Below, one piece after another: positions 7,142 to 11,110 of a stretch of 11,110 nt of DNA. This stretch comes from Coriobacteriia bacterium (GTDB lineage Bacteria > Actinomycetota > Coriobacteriia > Anaerosomatales > JAUVQN01). The stretch is taken from assembly GCA_030598125.1 (NCBI GenBank), contig JAUVQN010000028.1, forward strand, positions 1 to 11,110. The letters are read 5' to 3'. The notes below the pieces were generated by a model. That model ran no database searches and was not told the DNA's origin. It saw only the letters and a program-made list of their open reading frames with translations. Each line of letters begins with the position of its first letter. The stretch's first letter is position 1. The position numbers were made by a program, and so were the translations under genes.

Positions 7142-8094
7142 GCGCCTCTGTCGTCCGGGGGCTGCCCGCGTACCCGCTCGGACCTGCGGTCGTCGCCATC
7201 GGCATGTTCGACGGCGTGCATCTGGGACATCGCGCCCTTCTGAGCCGGACGATCCGACTGGCTCGCGAGAGGGAGACGTTCGCTGCGGTCGTCACGTTCG
7301 ACACCGATCCCGAGCACGTCCTGCGCCCGAGGGCTTCCGTCCCACAGCTCCTCGATCTCGAGGACAGACTGCACCACCTCACCGCCGCCGGCGTGGACGT
7401 TGTGCTGGTCCTCCCGTTCGACCGCGACCTCGCGGAGCGTACCGCCGAGGAGTTCGTCGACGAGATGCTCGTCCCGTGCTTCCCACCCGACACACTGGTG
7501 GTGGGCACCGATTTTCGGCTCGGCCGTGGTGGCGCGTGTGACGCCCGGAGGCTCGCCGATCTCTCGCACGATCGCGGGATGGGCGTCGAGTCCCAAGACC
7601 TCGTCCTCGTGGACGGCGGGCCTGTCAGCGCGACGCGGATCCGCACGCTCATCGCCGACGGACAGGTGCGCGAGGCCGCGCGTCTCCTCGACCGCCCCCA
7701 CGTGTGCAAGGGGCTCGTCACAGAGGGTCGCGGGACAGGGCGCGGCCTCGGCGCTCCGACCGCGAATCTGGACTTCGACCGCGCCATCGCCGTTCCGGCC
7801 GACGGCGTCTACGCATGCGTGGCCTGCATCGGCGATCGAGCGGATCGTGGCCGTCCGGCCGCGGTGTCGGTCGGTCCTCCGCCGTCGTACGAGGATGCGC
7901 CCGCGGCGCTCGAAGCTCACGTACTGGACTTCGAGGGGGACCTCTACGGGCAGACCCTCCGTATCGGGTTCGTGGAACGCCTGAGGGCGCAACGCCGCTT
8001 CGACGATGAGAGCGTCCTGACTCGCGCGATCGCGGAGGATGTCGAACGGGTCCGCGCCCTCGTGCCAGGGGGCGACGATTGTGCTAACCTCTAG
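7138..8094 (+). CDS. ribF: Bifunctional riboflavin kinase / FAD synthetase RibF
   Basis: A 318-residue two-domain enzyme making FMN from riboflavin (C-terminal kinase) and FAD from FMN (N-terminal adenylyltransferase). The N-terminal nucleotidyltransferase motif is GMFDGVHLGH (22-31), followed by TFDTDPEHVLRP (53-64), VGTDFRLGRGG (122-132) and SATRIR (164-169). The kinase domain has GRGLGAPTANL (201-211) with the PTAN nucleotide/metal motif and LEAHVLDFEGDLYG (258-271), whose Glu259 matches the catalytic acid of the family. Both activities therefore look intact. The GTG start overlaps the truB stop (GTGA) and is preceded by GGGAGG (7126-7131) at 6 bases. Placement between truB and rpsO is widely conserved. 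Confidence 0.95.
   Translation: MSASVVRGLPAYPLGPAVVAIGMFDGVHLGHRALLSRTIRLARERETFAAVVTFDTDPEHVLRPRASVPQLLDLEDRLHHLTAAGVDVVLVLPFDRDLAERTAEEFVDEMLVPCFPPDTLVVGTDFRLGRGGACDARRLADLSHDRGMGVESQDLVLVDGGPVSATRIRTLIADGQVREAARLLDRPHVCKGLVTEGRGTGRGLGAPTANLDFDRAIAVPADGVYACVACIGDRADRGRPAAVSVGPPPSYEDAPAALEAHVLDFEGDLYGQTLRIGFVERLRAQRRFDDESVLTRAIAEDVERVRALVPGGDDCANL
8062..8090 (+). promoter_or_regulatory. Possible promoter for rpsO
   Basis: The -10-like TAACCT (8085-8090) is preceded by TGC, giving an extended -10 (TGN), and the -35-like GTGCCA (8062-8067) lies 17 bp upstream. Individually the hexamers are weak (about 3/6 and 4/6). The position inside the last codons of ribF would give an rpsO leader of about 90 bases starting near 8097, which would include the whole predicted leader structure. 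Readthrough from the upstream operon is the alternative source of rpsO mRNA. Confidence 0.35.
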
Positions 8095-8117
8095 CGGTTG
8101 TCTAGGTACCCCGTGCT

Positions 8118-8177
8118 GGGTCGAGCGAGTTCACCGACGCTCGACTCGGGCGAGGGCGAACAGGAAGGAGAGGTGAA
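8118..8177 (+). promoter_or_regulatory. rpsO leader: hairpin and predicted pseudoknot over the Shine-Dalgarno
   Basis: A perfect 8-bp stem pairs GTCGAGCG (8120-8127) with CGCTCGAC (8138-8145), extendable by G8119-U8146 and G8118-C8147. The 10-base loop contains UUCACC (8130-8135), exactly complementary to GGUGAA (8172-8177) in the rpsO ribosome binding site. An H-type pseudoknot with a 6-bp second stem and 2-base crossing loops is sterically reasonable, with about 26 bases for the long loop. The G8119-U8146 pair stacked on G8120-C8145 has the orientation of the G-U/G-C step that S15 recognises in 16S rRNA helix 22. In E. coli S15 represses its own mRNA by stabilising a pseudoknot at the start site; the same role here is inference. 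Confidence 0.6.
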
Positions 8178-8185
8178 GCAGCCGT

Positions 8186-8455
8186 ATGTCCCTGCCCAAG
8201 GACGTCAAAGAGACGATCATCGCCGACAACCGGACGCACGATAGCGACACCGGATCGACGGAGGTACAGGTCGCACTCTTGTCCCGACGCATCCAGGACC
8301 TCACCGAGCACCTGCAGACCCACACGAAGGACCACCACTGCCGTCGCGGACTGCTCAAGCTCGTAGGACAGCGCCGTAGGCTGCTCAACTACCTCAAGAA
8401 GACAGACATCGAGCGGTACAGAGCCCTCGTGGCCAAGCTCGAGCTCAGGAGCTGA
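8186..8455 (+). CDS. rpsO: 30S ribosomal protein S15
   Basis: An 89-residue primary 16S rRNA-binding protein of the 30S platform, of normal length and very well conserved (DTGSTEVQVALLSRRI at 21-36, LTEHLQTH at 39-46, DHHCRRGLLKLVGQRRRLLNYL at 49-70). The rRNA-contact residues His42 and Asp49 are kept, but position 52, normally Ser in the DHHSRRGLL motif, is Cys (codon TGC at 8339-8341). The ATG at 8186 follows GGTGA (8172-8176) by 9 bases, with a further AAGGAG just upstream. It lies 91 bases after ribF and before pnp, the near-universal rpsO-pnp pairing. Its leader carries a candidate autoregulatory pseudoknot. Confidence 0.97.
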   Translation: MSLPKDVKETIIADNRTHDSDTGSTEVQVALLSRRIQDLTEHLQTHTKDHHCRRGLLKLVGQRRRLLNYLKKTDIERYRALVAKLELRS

Positions 8456-8464
8456 CGACACGTG

Positions 8465-8492
8465 GAGGCGGTCGCCGGAAGGTGGCCGCCTC
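8465..8492 (+). promoter_or_regulatory. Strong GNRA-capped hairpin between rpsO and pnp
   Basis: A 12-bp stem (8465-8476 with 8481-8492, including two G-U pairs) closes on a GGAA tetraloop of the GNRA type. It begins 10 bases after the rpsO stop codon. No T-run follows, so it is unlikely to be an efficient intrinsic terminator. It could protect the rpsO 3' end, slow polymerase, or be a double-strand processing site. In E. coli the pnp leader hairpin is cut by RNase III and PNPase represses its own expression from there; a comparable role here is inference. The rest of the gap (8493-8612) shows only short G/C-rich inverted repeats and no convincing promoter. Confidence 0.6.
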
Positions 8493-8612
8493 GTCGCATG
8501 GCCCCGGCGTCGTGTTGGGGAGACCCGAGAGGGAACCGGACCGCAAGACGCCCCGAGGACGGACCCGGCGGCGAGAGAAGACGAAGAGGATGACGAAGAG
8601 GAAGTACACAGC

Positions 8613-10808
8613 ATGAGTAAGATCACGGAACAGTTCGAAGTACACGGAACCACCTACACCATCGAGACCGGCGAGCTCGCCAAGCAGGCTGGCGGTGCCG
8701 TCGTCATCACACAGGGTGACACGATCGTGCTCGTCACGGGAACAGCGTCCAACTACCCCAAGGACCTGGACTTCTTCCCGTTGACGTGCGACTTCGAGGA
8801 GCGCATGTATGCCGCCGGTCGCATCCCCGGGGGCTTCTTCAAGCGCGAGGCGCGCCCGTCGGAGAAGGCGATACTGACCGCTCGCATGATCGACCGGCCC
8901 CTTCGCCCGTCGTTCGCCGACGGCTTCCGCAACGAGGTCCAGGTCATCGCGACCGTGCTCTCGGCGGACCAAGTGCACCAGCCCGACGTCATCTCCATCA
9001 CCGGAGCCTCCGCCGCCCTGACGCTCGCGGGCATCCCGTTCGAAGGGCCGATCGCGGGCGTGCGGATCGGTCGGGTCGGCGGCGAGTTCGTGGTCAACCC
9101 GACGTTCGCCGAGATCGACGAGTCCGACCTCGACCTCGTGGTGGCGGGCACCCGCGACGCCATCTCCATGGTGGAGGCGGGAGCTCGGGAGGTGCCCGAG
9201 GACGAGATGCTCGAGGCGCTGATCTTCGCGCAGAAGGCCGTAGGCGAGTTCTGTGACGCGCAGGACCGGCTCGTGGCGCAGGCCGACGTCAAGCCGATCG
9301 ACGTGGAGCTGAAGGTGATCGACCCGGAGATCGAGGAGCGCGTCTTCGCGGCAGGCTCCGACAAGATGCGCGAGGCGCTGCACGACCCTGACAAGCACTC
9401 CCGGATGGATGCCGTCTCTGTCGTCAAGGACGAGGTCACGGACGGCTTCTCCGAGGAGGAGCGCGACGAGGACGGCAAGGAGATCCGCGCGGCTCTCAAG
9501 TCTCTCGAGAAGAAGACCATGCGCAGCATGGTGCTGGACGAGGGCGAGCGCGCCGATGGGCGCACGCTCGACGAGGTGCGGCCCGTCTCCTGTGACGTGT
9601 CCTTCCTGCCGCGAGCCCACGGCAGCGGTCTCTTCACGCGCGGGCAGACGCAGGTGCTGTCCGTGCTCACGCTCGGGATGCTCTCCGAGTGGCAGCGGAT
9701 CGACACGATCGATGTCATCGAGGGCAAGCGCTACCTGCATCACTACAACTTCCCGCCCTTCTCGACAGGTGAGACGGGTTTCATGCGCGGTCCCAAGCGC
9801 CGCGAGATCGGTCACGGTGCGCTCGCAGAGCGGGCGCTGCTGCCGGTCATCCCCGCCGAGGAGGACTTCCCCTACACGATCCGCATCGTCTCGGAGGTGC
9901 TCGAGTCGAACGGCTCCTCTTCGATGGGGTCGGTGTGCGGCTCCACCCTCTCGCTGATGGACGCCGGCGTGCCGATCAAGGCGCCCGTCGCGGGCATCGC
10001 GATGGGGCTCATCAAGGAGGGCGACCAGGTCGCCGTCCTCTCCGACATCCAGGGGCTCGAGGACTTTCTCGGGGACATGGACTTCAAGGTCGCGGGGACC
10101 GAGCAGGGGATCACGGCGCTCCAGATGGACAACAAGGCCAAGGGCCTGTCGCACGAGATCCTCGCTACCGCGCTCAATCAGGCGCGGGAGGGCAGGATGC
10201 ATATCCTCTCCATCATGCTCGACGCCATCGCCGAGCCGCGCTCGTCGCTCTCGACGTACGCGCCCAGAGTACTCTCACTGCAGATCCCTAGGGACAAGAT
10301 CCGCGACATCATCGGGCCAGGCGGCAAGACCATCCGCGCCATCATCGACGAGACGGGCGCCGACATCGATGTCAACGACGACGGCACCGTGTACGTCGCG
10401 TCGCGGGGTGAGGGCGCTGAAGCAGCCGTCGAGCGCATCGAACTGCTCACCAAGGACGTAGAGATCGGCGAGCGCTACACCGGCGAGGTCGTCTCCATAC
10501 AGCCCTTCGGCGCCTTCATCCAGCTCATCCCCGGACGGGACGGCCTTCTGCACATCTCACGTGTCGCGAAGGGCCGCGTCGACAAGGTCGAGGACGTCCT
10601 CGAGCTCGGCGAAGAGGTAGAGGTCGAGGTGCTCGACATCGACGAGCGCGGCAAGATCAGCCTGGACCGCATCGAGAAGCCTGACGCCCCCAAGGGCTCC
10701 GGTTCGTCCGGGGGCGGAGGCGGCGATCGTCAGGATCGCGGCGACCGGGGCGACCGCGGCGGTGGCGGCGGAGGCGGCGACCGCAAGCGACGCAGGCCCC
10801 GCCGCTAG
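8613..10808 (+). CDS. pnp: Polyribonucleotide nucleotidyltransferase (PNPase)
   Basis: A 731-residue phosphorolytic 3'-5' exoribonuclease, normally a trimer that degrades RNA to nucleoside diphosphates. Order: first RNase PH domain (about 1-145), helical linker domain (about 146-310), catalytic second RNase PH domain (about 311-545, with FPPFSTGETGFMRGPKRREI at 380-399 and the active-site block SDIQGLEDFLGDMDFKVAG at 477-495, where D484, D490 and K492 align with E. coli D486, D492 and K494), KH domain (about 555-612, GPGGK at 568-572), S1 domain (about 618-686) and a Gly/Asp/Arg-rich tail (about 695-731). The ATG at 8613 follows AGAGG (8597-8601) by 11 bases. It is slightly longer than the 711-residue E. 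coli enzyme, because of the tail and linker. All core motifs are intact. Confidence 0.97.
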   Translation: MSKITEQFEVHGTTYTIETGELAKQAGGAVVITQGDTIVLVTGTASNYPKDLDFFPLTCDFEERMYAAGRIPGGFFKREARPSEKAILTARMIDRPLRPSFADGFRNEVQVIATVLSADQVHQPDVISITGASAALTLAGIPFEGPIAGVRIGRVGGEFVVNPTFAEIDESDLDLVVAGTRDAISMVEAGAREVPEDEMLEALIFAQKAVGEFCDAQDRLVAQADVKPIDVELKVIDPEIEERVFAAGSDKMREALHDPDKHSRMDAVSVVKDEVTDGFSEEERDEDGKEIRAALKSLEKKTMRSMVLDEGERADGRTLDEVRPVSCDVSFLPRAHGSGLFTRGQTQVLSVLTLGMLSEWQRIDTIDVIEGKRYLHHYNFPPFSTGETGFMRGPKRREIGHGALAERALLPVIPAEEDFPYTIRIVSEVLESNGSSSMGSVCGSTLSLMDAGVPIKAPVAGIAMGLIKEGDQVAVLSDIQGLEDFLGDMDFKVAGTEQGITALQMDNKAKGLSHEILATALNQAREGRMHILSIMLDAIAEPRSSLSTYAPRVLSLQIPRDKIRDIIGPGGKTIRAIIDETGADIDVNDDGTVYVASRGEGAEAAVERIELLTKDVEIGERYTGEVVSIQPFGAFIQLIPGRDGLLHISRVAKGRVDKVEDVLELGEEVEVEVLDIDERGKISLDRIEKPDAPKGSGSSGGGGGDRQDRGDRGDRGGGGGGGDRKRRRPRR

Positions 10809-10825
10809 CGGCGAGCGGACCGCGC

Positions 10826-11110
10826 ATGTTCTACGAGAAGACCGTCCTCGACAACGGCATCACGGTCCTGACCGAGCCCATGGACACCGTGCGCTCCGTG
10901 GCGCTGGGCCTGTGGTTCGCCGTCGGGAGCCGTGACGAGGGCCCGCGCCAGGAGGGGATGTCTCACTTCCTGGAGCACATGATGTTCAAGGGCACCGCCA
11001 CCAAGACGGCCGCCGAGATCTCCGAATCCTTCGATCGCATGGGCGCGGAGCTCAACGCGTTCACGGGCAAGGAATACACGTGCTATTACTCCCGGTTCGT
11101 GGACGAGCAC
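10826..11110 (+). CDS. M16 family zinc metallopeptidase, N-terminal part (partial)
   Basis: The first 95 codons of a pitrilysin/mitochondrial-processing-peptidase-like protein; the gene runs off the window. The inverted zinc motif HFLEH is complete (H47, E50, H51), within GMSHFLEHMMFKGT, and is followed by the typical MGAELNAFTGKEYTCYYSRF block (72-91). The distal zinc-ligand Glu would lie beyond the window. There is no signal peptide, so it is probably cytoplasmic, as expected for the M16 genes that often follow pnp. The ATG at 10826 is 17 bases after the pnp stop and has only a weak purine-rich site ahead; no earlier in-frame start exists after the pnp stop. The substrate is unknown. Confidence 0.92.
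   Translation, partial: MFYEKTVLDNGITVLTEPMDTVRSVALGLWFAVGSRDEGPRQEGMSHFLEHMMFKGTATKTAAEISESFDRMGAELNAFTGKEYTCYYSRFVDEH

Noticed and set aside
7873..7890. RibF kinase motif reads GPPPSY instead of the commoner G-x-x-PTF
   Set aside because: The changes are conservative, the PTAN motif and catalytic Glu are intact, and I believe similar variants occur in other actinobacterial-type RibF proteins.
8493..8612. Separate pnp promoter in the rpsO-pnp gap
   Set aside because: A TTGGGG near 8516 has no acceptable -10 at normal spacing; nothing convincing found.
8445..10202. Long reverse-strand open frame (585 codons) opposite pnp
   Set aside because: It lies antisense to the fully recognisable PNPase gene. 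High-GC coding DNA gives long open antisense frames, and its Leu/Asp/Arg/His-rich translation matches no family I recognise.

Overview
The window is a high-GC bacterial chromosome segment in which every gene reads left to right. It carries the conserved transcription, translation and RNA-processing cluster proS(end) - rimP - nusA - rnpM(ylxR) - infB - rbfA - nrnA - truB - ribF - rpsO - pnp - M16 peptidase(start). Very high GC, frequent GTG/TTG starts, a NusA that lacks C-terminal acidic repeats, and the NusA and PNPase sequence flavour point to the Actinomycetota. A deep or coriobacterial-type lineage is more likely than a Streptomyces/Mycobacterium type, but this placement is an inference without a tree. 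I see no mobile element, CRISPR array, tRNA or rRNA, and no sign of horizontal transfer.

Layout. Positions 1-279 hold the last 92 codons of prolyl-tRNA synthetase. The 179-base gap that follows (280-458) carries a good sigma70-type promoter and then an intrinsic terminator placed ahead of rimP, an arrangement that fits NusA-controlled attenuation of the nusA operon. From 459 to 8094 eight genes (rimP to ribF) are packed with gaps of 0-17 bases or short overlaps, and several Shine-Dalgarno sites lie inside the end of the preceding gene, so translational coupling is likely. A 91-base gap (8095-8185) contains a probable promoter and a leader in which a hairpin loop can pair with the rpsO Shine-Dalgarno sequence. 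After rpsO, a 157-base gap (8456-8612) carries a strong GNRA-capped 12-bp hairpin in front of pnp, and the window ends inside an M16 zinc peptidase gene.

How the genes work together. RimP, RbfA and S15 build the 30S subunit. IF2 starts translation on it. NusA tunes pausing, termination and antitermination. RnpM is an RNA-binding partner of RNase P. TruB modifies tRNA, PNPase degrades RNA and NrnA clears the resulting short oligonucleotides. RibF makes FMN and FAD and is a customary neighbour rather than a pathway partner.

I did not find a new multi-gene system. The features most worth a second look are regulatory or at the level of single proteins: a predicted Shine-Dalgarno-sequestering pseudoknot in the rpsO leader whose stem contains the S15 recognition step, a Cys in S15 at a normally Ser rRNA-contact position, the terminator in the rimP-nusA leader, a Cys/His finger-like tail on NusA, and the rpsO-pnp hairpin.
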